The notes under the pieces: model-generated
The model's input: the letters and a program-made list of their open reading frames with translations, nothing else
The model's database searches: none
What the model was told of the DNA's origin: nothing
Made by a program: the position numbers and the translations under genes
Source: Cucumis sativus
Lineage: Eukaryota; Streptophyta; Magnoliopsida; Cucurbitales; Cucurbitaceae
NCBI RefSeq assembly: GCF_000004075.3
Contig: NC_026658.2
Span: 2,852,001-2,916,000 of the forward strand
Direction: 5' to 3'
DNA: 64,000 nt
Shown here: positions 24,201 to 36,147 of the stretch, piece after piece
Position numbering within the stretch: the stretch's first letter is position 1
Layout of the letters: every line of letters starts with the position of its first letter

Positions 24201-26678
24201 TATATGTAACTTTCCGTAAATGACAGAATGGGAAAGTATTTGAATACAGATTGAGGTTTGTTTGCATCCATTCCGTGAAACATGAAATAAGATCTGAACT
24301 GCAGAATGAATTATAATGTCAGCTTGTTATATGGCAGAATTGTCATAGCCTAAGTTTACTAATCCAAAAGATTCTAGACATAAAAGAATTATTTTAAAGG
24401 AAAAAGGCCTAAAATCCGAAAAGAAAATCATGACAGTAATTGTATGCCTTGAGACCTGAATTAAAACAAGAACCGAGATTACAAAATGGGGAGAGGTGAT
24501 AAGACATCTAACAAGCCCGTAATATGACTGTTAAAAGCGGTAAAGTAAAATAGACACTGAGTTACATGGAAACCCAAGTACCGGAAGAAAAACCACAATT
24601 GGCTCTCTTATTAATTTCTCATATTAACAAAAGATACAAAAGGGAAGACTTATGATAAAAGGGATAGGAAATTAGGGTAAATCCTTCCTTGGGCCAAGCC
24701 CATTAATTCTAACAATGACTTACAACAGCACGTAAATAAATAAATAAATAAAACCTTCCCAGTTTAGACCAGAAGAAGAGGAAAAAATCAATAAAAAGAA
24801 AGTCCCTCAATTGAACAAACTAACCACTTTGAAGACAATGTTTTTAAATCCAACCGATTCCAACTTCAATTTTGACATGTTGTACCACTCCTCAATTTTC
24901 ACTCCATGTAACCACCTTCTAAACTAAGAAGCATAGATACGAATACAACACACACATAGGACACGACACAAACATCATGACACTTCATTTTTTAAAAGTC
25001 TAGGAAAGCATTACAAAATATACATTGTTAAAAATATATACCATTTTAATATAAGGAAATACAAAGTTAAAAAGTTGATGCATTTGTATGCTTAAAAAAT
25101 GAATTTGGTGCATTTTGTTCCCAAAATTTATTCGAAGTTAAGTGTTCTAGACATGTCTGACAATGTTGGACCTATATTGCCTTTGTATAACTAGTAAGTG
25201 GTAACTAGCACATCCACTGCAATAACAAGTGTCCAATATATGTCCAGCAAGTATCAGAGTGTACAAGTGTCTAAAACGTGTCAAACACGGACACCCTAGC
25301 CAAATCAAAGTGTCTGCTTCTTACTTCTAAACCTGAGATTCCAATGTGTTGGAGAGGAAATACCAGCAGTTCGTCACAAAATCAGCAATAGTGAATTCTT
25401 CGGTGAGCACCTCCAAGTTCCTCAGTTAGACCCACTAACCCTAAAACCTTAGCTTTTCTCCATCAACTGATTTACTAGTGGAATATTGCTACAAAAGAGT
25501 CCTGCACTCAGCTAATTTGAAACCCCTTACTTTGGAAACAAAGAGGGGACAGCAAGGAAGAGACTGAACCAACCCAGCCCAGCCCATCCACAGGTCTGAA
25601 CCATATATGCTGCCGATACGACCATATGCCATCAGAGGTATTTGCCAATGGAAGTCCCCAAAATATTTAATATTCAATCAAAGATTCAAAACAAAAATAA
25701 AAAGTCTATACCATGCACTTACAAAATCTTCAAGTGTAGAATTTGCACGCTGCATTGCATCCAAGCCAACCATAGCCATTTCCCCACAATAGTTCTGGGA
25801 AGAACCAAGATCCAGCTTATTGTCACAATAAGGCTGCAAAGTGTTTTCCATCTCCTTTCCCCTATAGTCTGAAAACAAATTAAACCATAGCAACCAATCA
25901 ATAGTAGGGCCACTACCTCCGCAACAAACAAATAAAATCTCTCTCCAAGATTAAACATCAATATATAACCCTACAACAAATACCAATAAACAAAATCATT
26001 CCACAACTTTCCTTATTTTATTGATCTACATCTACATTTCAGTTAGATCATAAGAATAGATATCAAAGCAAGCTTAGCTAAGTTGTAATTGACATAACAT
26101 TCCATCCTAGAGGTGGGAGGTTTGAATCCCAACCCCCAATTGTTGTACTTAAAAAAAAAATCATAAGAACATAGTACCTCATCATCGCCAAGCAGCAATG
26201 ATACATCGCCAAGAAACTCTTCCGAAAACTGTAGAACAAAAGAAAAGTTGATGGGCAGGAGTCAAATGAATCAAAGTCATCAGTGGTTTAGCTTGCACTC
26301 ACCTTCAGGCATGTATTCAGAAACCAAATCGAATTTATCGTCAAAGTCAAGCTCTCCACATGGTTGCACCTAACATACAAATACAATTCAATTATGAAAC
26401 AAACTCACATCAGAACAACGATTCATCAGCACCAATAAATCAAGCTGCAATCAAGAAACATACCATTTTACTAGGGGAAGTGGAGGAATTGAAATGTTCA
26501 AATTGGATGAGGAATTTAGAACGTAAAGCAGAGATGAAGTTGAGTGAGAAAGTACCAAAAGGAGAAGGAAATTGGCAATGAATCGATTGGAGGAAGAAGA
26601 AGAAGTGATGGGGATTCCGCGGGAGTCCATTAATGTAATGAGTGTATGTACTTGTTCTAGTTTCCTTAGTTCTTCCAT
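21207..26678 (-). CDS. Conserved plant protein of unknown function, 14 exons
   Basis: Exons on the minus strand: 26556-26678, 26303-26369, 26178-26228, 25723-25868, 24197-24298, 23131-23187, 22935-23035, 22755-22835, 22578-22670, 22094-22158, 21893-21905, 21743-21820, 21387-21495, 21207-21310. The product would be about 396 residues, mostly helical and soluble, with no signal or membrane helix. Landmarks are MEELRKLEQVHTLITLMDS, FMFHGMDANKPQS, SGEEYWALERDLC, HLKSFDYRVLNLLLYQL, LHMEFLSIS, NNFNILRMFVRMYG and RRCEEATKEG. The pattern feels familiar from other plants, but I cannot name a function. One exon is only 13 nt. Frame across exons 3, 4 and 8 works only if one T is removed from 26225-26228 and one G is added in each of two runs (minus strand of 25861-25864 and 22757-22758). 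With those changes the exons sum to exactly 397 codons. Confidence 0.72.
21893..21905 (-). other. 13-nt micro-exon
   Basis: On the minus strand the segment reads GTTAG, then GTTTGATTATGAG, then GTGAG. It supplies the residues FDYE between ADDL and DDVLENNF, and it is the only way to keep frame between exons 22094-22158 and 21743-21820. Both splice sites are canonical. Confidence 0.8.
22460..22565 (+). repeat. tRNA-like SINE copy in an intron
   Basis: A-box-like TGGCCAAAGCTG at 22468-22479 and B-box-like AGTTCGATCTCC at 22513-22524, with the TGTAATTGACATAAC word between them and ATTGTTGTGCTAAAA at the end. The copy at 26075 shares these words. Confidence 0.5.
23480..23730. repeat. Polypyrimidine tract with short tandem repeats
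   Basis: About 250 bases of almost pure C/T on the plus strand within an intron of the unknown gene. Near 23509 a unit of about 25 bases (CTCCTTTCTCCACCTTTATT and following) occurs twice in a row. The open frames across it are only low-complexity Ser/Phe/Leu. Confidence 0.8.
26070..26160 (+). repeat. tRNA-like SINE copy with A tail
   Basis: A box TAGCTAAGTTG at 26075-26085 matches the consensus fully. B box GGTTTGAATCC at 26119-26129 has one change. The element ends ATTGTTGTACTT plus ten A residues at 26151-26160. It is the best preserved copy in the window and lies in an intron. Confidence 0.65.
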
Positions 26679-26729
26679 TGTTTTCCCTTTCTTCTCGTTC
26701 TCACCCACAAATTTGATGACTCGCAATCA

Positions 26730-27840
26730 ACTCGTCTTTTAAATTTGTTTTCTGAAATCTGAAACAATAATATATATATACTCCACACTTCCTGCCCACC
26801 TTGAATTTCATTTTCTACTATTCAAAATAAATTTAAGGTAATTATAATATGCAGTAATATTTTTAAAAAATTATAAATACAGTACTGTCTACAATTCCTA
26901 ATAGACAATTATTTTAAATATAATTGTTATATTTGCAACTTTCAAATAAATAATGCTGGGAAAATTTAGAGATTAATTTAAGGAAAAAATAAAGTGTATT
27001 TAGTGATACCAAAATGTTCAAAAATTGAATTTTTATTTAAATAATTGTTTAAAATGTATTTATTTTTAAAAAATGGTTAAAAATATAGTAAAATATTTAC
27101 ATATTTAATAGAAAAAAATTAAAAATAAATTGAATTTATAATTTGACATATTTAAATGTTTCAATTAATTTTTGTTTAATATAATCTTGTATTTTAAAAT
27201 TTGAATATAATGAAAACATGAAAGATATTGTTTATGTATTTGGAGAGTTAGAATGGTAAAATTCAAAAATAATTTTTGGAAACATATTTCATATTGCTAC
27301 ACAAATGATATTTGTTGAAGTGAAACATACTCTAAATATTTCCATTTTTTAAAAAGATTTTTCATTTAGAAAAACAGATAAAACTGTGTACTCTAAATTG
27401 TTTGTGTATTTGTACTCTAAATATTAAAGCTTAAAGCTTAGATGTTTAATACTTTAGTCTATCCCAATGAGTAGGGAGAATTACGGGTGGAGTCTCAATT
27501 TTTATTTCTAATTTGATATTTTCTCTCAAATAATAAACTATTATTTGTTTGTGTGTGAATATAATTAATCTATTGTTAGTAAATCGTAGAACTTTAGTTT
27601 GAATTCTCCATTGTTATTGTTCATCAAAAGCATGTTTAGAAGTGATTTTAATAAAATTATAGTCTCAAGCATTTTTTAAATTTGGTTGTCATTCATCTGT
27701 AAATAACGGAACTTTTACAATAGATACTTCTCCTATACTGATAGTAACACATCCCATCAACTTAAATCAAACCTGTGTGAACAAATTTTTACCATATACC
27801 AGACACAAAAAGAAAAAAGAAAAAAAAAAAAAAAACCTTT
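26730..27840. other. AT-rich intergenic region
   Basis: It holds the promoter region of the unknown minus-strand gene and, on its right side, the 3' flank of the peroxidase gene. A hairpin-rich repeat copy lies at about 26835-26945 and a weak SINE-like segment at 27560-27625. No gene is supported. Confidence 0.5.
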
Positions 27841-27842
27841 GT

Positions 27843-30362
27843 TTATATGATCACAGATTGGCCATTCACTACCCGACAGTTCCTTCTCACTTCCCCGGCC
27901 GGCCAGATTGCAAGTCGCCCATCTTCGACATACCTTCCACAAATGCATCAAAAAATGCACTTTGATTTTTGCTAAAGAACCTCACGTACTTTCTAGTTTC
28001 ACCGAATGTGTAAAGAGTTTCATCAGAATTCAACAAACCCTCCCACCAACCAAGTCCTTGAAGTACTGATTGTCAAAAACGTAAGGTGTGGAATCAAGGT
28101 TGAGTGTCACATTTTCATCCACGCCATGAGGGCATCGCTTGAAGAGCTCTTCTCTGAACCTAGGCTCGATTGCTGGGTCTGGTCGTCCTGTGCCGGATTG
28201 GTTGTAGAGTCGAAACATGATGGAGAAACATCGGCCTTTGCCAATTGAGTGCGAACCTGAAAGAGCTACCAAATCTTTGACGGAGAGGTTGTATTTGCTG
28301 AAAAGGTCAATGAGAGAAGTTGCATTGGCTCTTGGACTTGGCATGATTTGGTCCGAGTCCTCTTGGCTTGCTGTTAAACTGTCCAGCCGTCCCAGTTCTA
28401 CTGGCCAATCAGGGCCGCCTGTCTGAATAAATACAAGTTATGTTCATAAAAATGTGAATTTCATCTCAAAATTAATTATAAATTAGAGAAATAGCTCATA
28501 ACTTCATCCTATTATCTTATTTTTGTTTTCAGATTGAATATATTCCTTCAGACTTAATGAATTTATTTCTTTCTTGTTTATGACATATAAGTGAAAGATC
28601 GAACATTCTAAGTTGATAATTCAAATGTGAATCGATTGAGTTATGTTTATTTTAGCTTAATGAATTTAGATTCGATAGGGTTAAAAACAATCAATAATAA
28701 AAGTGGTTATATTTTGATTTCTTTGGACGTGAATTCTTGACAAAATGAGCAAGAGGATGACATTTGGAAAAGTAGTTGGGGTGGGAGGATGGGGATGGAC
28801 CAGTTTGTTATGAATTTTTGGCAGGATTGTTGGTGGAGCTTTTAAACCATTGGAAGTTACTTGCTTATGCAAGGGTTACTGTCCAACTCTGCTTTATTAA
28901 CAAGCTACTATTATTATTGGGTACCTTACTAATTCAGTACAAGGTATCAATCCCACTTAACTCTTTTCAAACAACTTATGAACCATACAAATAGTTGTGA
29001 TACTTTTCTCATCACTTACACCTCATTTCGTAACTCTTTGAATTTTGATTTTTTAAACTTAAGCTTATATACATCATTTCACAACCATTGTTTAGGACGA
29101 TGTTTGATTGTCTATATTTTAGGAGTATTTTTTACTAAGAATGAGAAAACTATGAACATGGAATTAAGAGAAAATGAACCCAATTTAAAAATGAAAATAA
29201 TAATTCTACCCCATCTTAGATCGACTGAATTAGGAAACATGCATGAAAGTTGATTTCTCTCTTTCGAAGATAAAAAAATATCATATGCTAAAAATATTCT
29301 CTCGTGTGTTTTAAGTTGAAAAATGGTGTCACATCATGTCGGTCTGATTTTCTATGTCTCATACAACTTTCTTTTGTTGTAGGGTAAAAGATATAACAAT
29401 AGTTCGATTTTTATAATACATATATACACATTACTCCGCTCTTTCTTATACGGTAGAAATACTCTCTGATTCTATAAATTCTTACTTTTCAATTCAATGT
29501 TCTACTTCTTATCCTAAATATTTCTTTTTAAATTAAAATCCAACGATTATCACGAAGTATTCAAATTCTATATTAAATCGTTTTAAAAAATGGAGTTCAC
29601 TCAAATTTGGACTGTTGTTTGGTAGCAAAAATTTCAAAACAATTAAGTGGAATTAATGGAACTGAAATGTTAAATTGAAAGGCAGTGTTGGTTGATTCGT
29701 TCCTCTTTCTTGTGTTTTCGGAATTTCGATTTGTGGATTTTAGGAGAAGGATTGAGAGTGAAAAACGAAAGCAAAGAAGATAAACATCAAGAAAAACAAA
29801 TCTCAGGCTCCAATAAGAATTTCATAGCACAAAAAACAGAGAGGTAGAAGAAACGGAAGTACTCACCAAAAAGACAGCGTCTCTGGATGCCATAATTATG
29901 ATATCTGCACAAGAAACAATGCCAGGACAAACCTTCTCCAAAGTCTCTTTCACTTCATCAACGACTTCGTAAGATCTAAGCGAATTAATGTTAGCAAGAG
30001 AGAGTTTCTCTCCAAGCATCGTCGGCGTATCATCTAGCAACATAGAAGCATCACAGCCCTGAATTAGACAAAGGAAACGCCGATTCAGAAGCCAAACAGG
30101 TAAAGAAAAAAAGCAAAATCCAAAAGAACGAACAGTTGGGGGGATCAATTACATTAACAAAGCAATCGTGAAACTGGAAACGCATAACGGAGGCGACACT
30201 ACGAGGTTCTCTGATGAAAGCTTTGTGCATCACAGAACGGACTATGGCTTCGGCCTGAGGGCATGAGTTGGAGTAGAAATTGAGCTGGAGTTTGGCCGGA
30301 GAAAGGGATGGAAAGTGGAAGAGGAGGAAGAAGAGGAAGAGAGGGAAGAAGGTATTGGCCAT
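27843..30362 (-). CDS. PRX17: Class III peroxidase, PRX17-like, frameshifted
   Basis: A secreted haem peroxidase of plant cell walls, using H2O2 to oxidise phenolics. Three exons: 30153-30362, 29867-30058, 27843-28422. The signal peptide starts at MANTFFPLFLFF; an in-frame ATG nine codons upstream (30389) is the alternative. RFQFHDCFV carries the distal Arg and His (about 61 and 65), GCDASMLLDD the calcium site, and LSGSHSIGKGRC the proximal haem His (about 192). The closest family member I recall is Arabidopsis PRX17 (At2g22420). Read literally the frame ends at a TGA at 28030. Adding one C to the run at 28038-28040 and one to 27893-27896 restores the usual C-terminal part (KMGDLQSGRPGE, NCRVVN) and gives 327 codons plus stop. 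Confidence 0.87.
28580..28648 (-). repeat. tRNA-like SINE copy in peroxidase intron
   Basis: On the minus strand an A-box-like TAACTCAATCG (about 28632-28642) is followed by a B-box-like AATGTTCGATC (about 28599-28609). Confidence 0.4.
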
Positions 30363-30479
30363 TGGTTGCGCGTTGGGAATAGAATTCATTCAGTATTCAC
30401 TAAAAAAGTTGTTTAGGTTGGAAAGCTTTCTTATAGCAGAGCACAATAGCAATGGCAATGGCAAGTTATAGACGACAAA

Positions 30480-32145
30480 GGCTATATGGGCTAAGGATGG
30501 CCAATAATTGCCATTTCTTTGGTCCTTGCCTCCTTTCATGCATCAACTTTAGCTATGACAAAATTAGGAATATTAGAACCTGCATATAGAGCTATTGGAG
30601 GACTAAAAATAAATTTATGTACTTTTAAAATTATTTTTATAATTTAAAAATGTAATGAAGTGAATTTTATTATCATAAATTTTTTTTTTTTGCTATTTTT
30701 TGCAATGTCCCTTTTATTTAATTCCTAAGATTGAGGTTACAACTTTTCTACCAACTTTTTCATATTTTGATTTTAATTTAGTTTTTAATAAAATTAAAAT
30801 AGATGAATTATAAAAAAAAATGGCAATGGACAATCTATTTAAATTGCATAGTAAATAGTTTGGTCATTTTTTAAAATAGTAAAATAAATTAAAATATTTA
30901 TAAGTTATAGCAAAATTTTGGAAAATATTTCGTCGAATTTACTATTTTTTACTATTTCCTCGTTGTACTTTTTTATATTTTTTGAAAAACTCCACTAAAA
31001 TATTAGACTTTTATTTTTACATTTATATTTTGTTTCAATTTGGTTGAATATCTACGTTCTTAACCTCAAATTTTCACTAAATATTTATTAATTTTCACTA
31101 AATACTTATTTTTGTATTTACGTAGGTTAATAAATTTAAAATAGTTAGAGTGATGTTTAAATTAAATTTCACTATATTTCATCACTTAAAAGTAAATTTG
31201 AAATTGTCATTCATAATCCTTCTAAATTAATAAATAAACATAGACATTTGTTTGAAAATGAGTAACGATAAATTGACTAATTGAAATTTAAAATATAAAT
31301 AAAACTATTTCCTATTTCCTATTTGACACATTAATGCTTCATTCCTTTTATGAAAGTAGCAAATTAAAAATTGATAGTTTTTTATAATCTTATAACCATT
31401 TGATATTACTAATTATTTGTCATATTTGGTAATATTTACTTTGACTGTTTTTTTCTAAATATTTTTGTCAAATAAATTAATAATGAACGCGTGTCGAAGT
31501 ATGAGTGGTGAATGGGGGCATTATGGAGATTCCATTTACTTTTCTAAAATTGTAAAGTAATTATGGGATTGATTAAGCTTTATTATAAAATGTTAAGTTA
31601 ATATTTTTGTAAGGGAAATGGAAGGTGGGAACCACGAGTTTAGGATACATATGATTCCAAATGTTGACATATGGTTTAGTTTGTGTAAAGAAAACTTTTA
31701 AATAGGCAATTTCTTCCTCCCTCCAATGAATGAAGGTCCTAATTTGGGTTTCTGTTGGAAAAAGGCTTAGGCCTGGGTGGTTTCTTGTTTCTTTCAAAAG
31801 GATTTTGTTTTCTTTCTTTCTTTGAGATGTGGTGTGTGTGTGTGTTATTGGGGGAGAGATTGTGAATTTGAGCAATGATGGAGGAATTCAGAGTTTTGGA
31901 GTGGGGTGTTACTTGAGGTTAGATAGTTGTTGGGAGGGATGCATGTAGTCTTGTAGTAATGTTTTGGTGAATGCGTTGGTTCGTCTAAATAGAGTAAGTT
32001 AATCTATGTACTTGTTTTATTGAAGGAACGAAACGAAAGCAATGGGAGATCTTACATTAATTTAATTTGAAACTTAAAATTATTGTAAATTGTTAAACAA
32101 TTGCATAAACAAATTTTCTTATAATTTTAACTAAGGTTAAACATA
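30480..32145. other. AT-rich intergenic region
   Basis: No gene supported. A TG-rich microsatellite lies near 31828-31845. The plus-strand stretch 31690-31930 is less AT-rich and could be transcribed, but it contains only short frames and I cannot assign it. Confidence 0.5.
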
Positions 32146-33905
32146 TGTTTAAACAAATTATAGATTAGAGAACTATAGAATAGAGGAATTTACTCTTGAC
32201 GACGTCTCTGAATCTACAAATCACCAAATTTGAGACATTACTCGTCGGAGACCTTTATATCCTCTAGGTTGAGATTGGTTTGTGAGAATTCATTAGAATG
32301 ACAAAAAGTTTTGAGAGAATTTCTGATACAATTTGCAAGCAACGACTTAGGTTTAAAAACTTGTTTTGTATTTATAACTCACTCTTCTAGAGAATCAGAA
32401 GATTCCATTAATTTAAAAAATATTAAATTAATAGAAATATCAAATTAATTATTAATTATATCATATTTAATTAATATTCTATTTAAAACATATTTAATGA
32501 ATATCTCTCGTATATTTTATAGTTTTAATTTAATTAATTTAATAAAATTAAACAAAAACATTAATTGATCCTTCAATTACTAAATTAAATATCTTATATT
32601 TAATTTTACTCAAATTTGAATCATATCCAAATATAAATTTCTCTCTCGTTACCAATAATTTTAATACGAATCAAATTCACATTAAATTAATAGTTCAACT
32701 CATTCAAATATTTTATCTCTTATAAATTAATTAGGAATCATATTCAAAATTAAATCTATATAATAAAGTTTAATTAAAATATAAACTTTATATTATAATG
32801 TATCACCATACAATATATTAATTCCTAAAGTAAATTTGAACATTTCAAATTACAACCAATATAAATAAATTTCATTACCCTTTACGAGCTAGGAAGAAGA
32901 TCTAATGAACCTATAGATCAGAAGTTAAAACGATATAAGATTAATTGGCTAAATTCATTAACCACATTAATCAATGTTCGCTAACTGTGTGTACACTAGA
33001 TTCACATTTGAACTCTTCTTACTGTAGATATATTTTTGTGTCAATGCATATATACCAATAACAGTAAGTTAGTCATTCACGAGTGTTCGTAACACCAACT
33101 GGGTCAAATTACTATTTTATCACTAAGTTACTTCTAGTCCTTAAATACCAGTGCTCCTCTAATGAACAACCTATTTATGGTTCAACTAATAAACATAAAC
33201 CTCTCTCGTGCCATAGAGTGGATAGACCCTTTTGTTCAAGTCCTAGAGACATCATTTAAGGAAACACTCATTTACTTATCCTAAAGTCGGGAAGAAGTGA
33301 ATTCCACCTTGTGTGATTATGTTCTTAGCTCCCCACTTGGTCTTGTTCTCAAAATGATAAGCATATTAAGTCGACAATTTGGCCTCTCTCACCCGTACAA
33401 ATCAAAGGACAATCCCTCGCGAACAGGAGTTCATAAATACACTCAGTACTAAAATTAAGTTACCTAGGTCATCCTAATAAAATAAAAACTCAACTAGTTA
33501 ACAGAGTTACATCTAGTGGTTACTATTTCGTGGTTCAGTCTTATGCAAACTCATTGAATAAGATACCTTCACTCACATTTCACCTACACGAACACATTAA
33601 ATCATTGCATTTGTATCAAATACAAAGTGAGTCGTATCCATAGTGTTACTTGGATAATCTACCCAACTTTATCTCTATACTATAGACCCTTTAAGTTTAT
33701 CTCGAACATTGATTCATGTATGTCTCTACATACTGTTCAAGACTCCTCAAACAACTTAGGATGTTAGTTTATTTGATTTAGGTTATTGAGACAAAACTAA
33801 TAATATAATCAATAACACTAATTGAAATTATAATAATAAAATTTTATTAATAAATAACGGTCAATTAATTATATTTACTATCTACGAATTTTAGGACAAA
33901 TCCCA
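32146..33905 (-). mobile_element. Solo LTR of a retrotransposon (probably Copia-like)
   Basis: Read on the minus strand the segment begins TGGGATTTGTCCTAAAATTC and ends in TTTGTTTAAACA, giving the usual TG...CA termini over about 1.76 kb. A TATA-like TTATAAATAC lies near its 3' third (around 32366-32375), followed by a CT-rich stretch as in R/U5. No gag or pol frame adjoins either side, so it appears to be a solo LTR. I could not find a clear target-site duplication; the ends are therefore approximate. Confidence 0.6.
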
Positions 33906-36080
33906 ATGGTTTTGGTGTTGCTTCTTGGGCGATTTTGGAGGATCATAGAAAGGTGAATAATTTCATCTTGGTTGTGCTTCCCCATAGTATGGTGGGTAGA
34001 TTTATAGTTATTCCTTTAAAATTTCATGGGATGTGGTAGATTTTGTTCTTTGTTCTATTTTGGTTAGGGTTGATGTGCAATCCATTTAAAGAACTAGGAT
34101 GGGTTCCAGATTATTGGTGTTGGTGTTACGACTAAGTTTATCATTGCTCATTTGTCTAGATAGTGTCCTGTGACAATAGGTGTGGTGACTCAACGTTCAT
34201 GTTGTGTATCACCCTAACAAAATGGGAATTGATTTGGGTTTGATATCTTGAGAAATAGAAGTGGTAATTTGGTTGTTGCCTAAACTTTACTTTTGCTTTG
34301 GGACACGTAGATGTAGAAGTTAGAGAAAAAATTTGGCCATTCCGATCGAGATAGGTTTGTAGAGAAGATTCACTTTTATGTGATTTGACTTGTATCGATG
34401 TTAATGGTGTGGTTAAAATCTTCTCTATGTTTCTTTCTCTCATCCCTTCCTATTTTTGGGTAGTTTGTGCTAAAACTTATTCTTTGCTAAATTGTGTTTG
34501 TGGCCGACTTGAGTTATGTTGTAATAAGGTGGCCTATAATTTGACCTACTATGTCTTTCATATTTTGATTATTATCATTAGACCAGTGATTTTGGTATTG
34601 CTTCTTCTTATTTTTGGAATCCACTCATTTGTTTTAAGAAAAAAAATTTAACAAAAAAGAAAAATAGTTCTAATTGATTTATCTTTTGGTAATGGTGTGA
34701 TACTGTCAACTTCAGGTATAACAAATCCTCATGGTCATTTTACTTTTGGTTTCAAACTTAGTTTCGAATCAAAATATCTCATACTAATGGAGGTATTTGT
34801 ATGAGACATTTTCATTTTCATTTGCCAAATTTATCAAAGAGTAAAATTGCTGACATTAATTTGAAACTCAAGGTATAATTTGATAAAATTAAAACTCGTG
34901 TATTTGTTCGAGTTAAAAAAGTCGTATATGTGTACATATATATTACAAAAATTAAATCTAGAAAGTTGAGTCATAGAAGTGTAAGAAGAAAGTGAAGTTT
35001 GTTGTAACTTACAAGTAAAGGAAGCCAAGCATAGCCAACCAACAAGGCAAAAAGAATGAAAGGGGAAGTGGGAAGAAGTAGAACCATAATAATTCACACT
35101 TCATCTTAGGGTTGTGATTTTCACTTTCAACGTTCCTTTTTGCTTTATCACTACTAGGTCAAACACACTCACATCAAGAGTCTATTTATTGTATCTCACA
35201 CTAATGTATTTTTTAAAATATGACGATATTAAAATGAAGTCCACAAATAATATTTATGTAGATAAAATTATAGTGCTAGAAAAATTCATCACAAGTAATC
35301 ATTCCCTCTACAAGTCCAACCTCCACCCATTTATATGCATATATAAAATCACAAAATGAAAAATATATTCATATATATAAAGGAAATTTCATACGTGACA
35401 ATTTTTAATTAGGCATGATAGTGAAATGCACAAAGATAAATACAACGCAAGATACGCTCGTATTTCTTATAACATATCCCTTTATTACATAGGTGAGCAT
35501 GCAGTAACTGTACCTTATTAGAATATGACAAGAGAAAAAGGGCACGCCATAAACTTTTTGTATGATAATTAATGAATGGAGGTCGTATGAAAAGTTGTTC
35601 ATACAATCTAATACTATGAATTTGTTCACGAATGGTTGACTTGAACAAATATTGAATAGTTAGAAGGATTGTAGATTAAAGTTTCTTTCCTCTCACTTTG
35701 TATTGCAATATGAACTCGAAATTTCCTTGGTCCATAAATCACACACCTCTGAGAGGAAAGTACCAAGAAAATGCATATTTCATTTTATAAATTTATCATT
35801 GCTATTATCGTAACCGAATTGATAATTTTCAACTTCACAATTAAATTGTGTTTGTTGATTATGTATTTAATTATATACCCAACGTTTTATTATGACTACA
35901 TTAGTAAACTAAACAAACGTAATAATCATCTTGTAAACAAATAACAAATGTAATCAACATGTGTTTGTTATTTAAATTAATTTTACTAATTTGCCACCAT
36001 CATTATGCCTAAATGGGCCAATGTTGGGCCGTTGGGCCGTGAAGTGAAGTAACTTTTTAAGGGCCCAACAATTCCGATTC
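33906..36080. other. Intergenic region with decayed repeat-like sequence
   Basis: From 33906 to about 34650 the DNA is less AT-rich and carries broken frames on both strands. It may be a decayed mobile-element or gene fragment, but no domain is recognisable. The rest is plain AT-rich DNA ending in the PABN leader. Confidence 0.45.
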
Positions 36081-36147
36081 TATGCAGTTCTACGCATCGA
36101 ACGAGGAGATTTCTAGAAACCAAAGCGGAATTGTGAGCGAACGAGAT

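Noticed and set aside
31573-31875. 100-codon minus-strand frame
   Set aside because: Low-complexity sequence through a TG/CT microsatellite with no domain and no exon partners.
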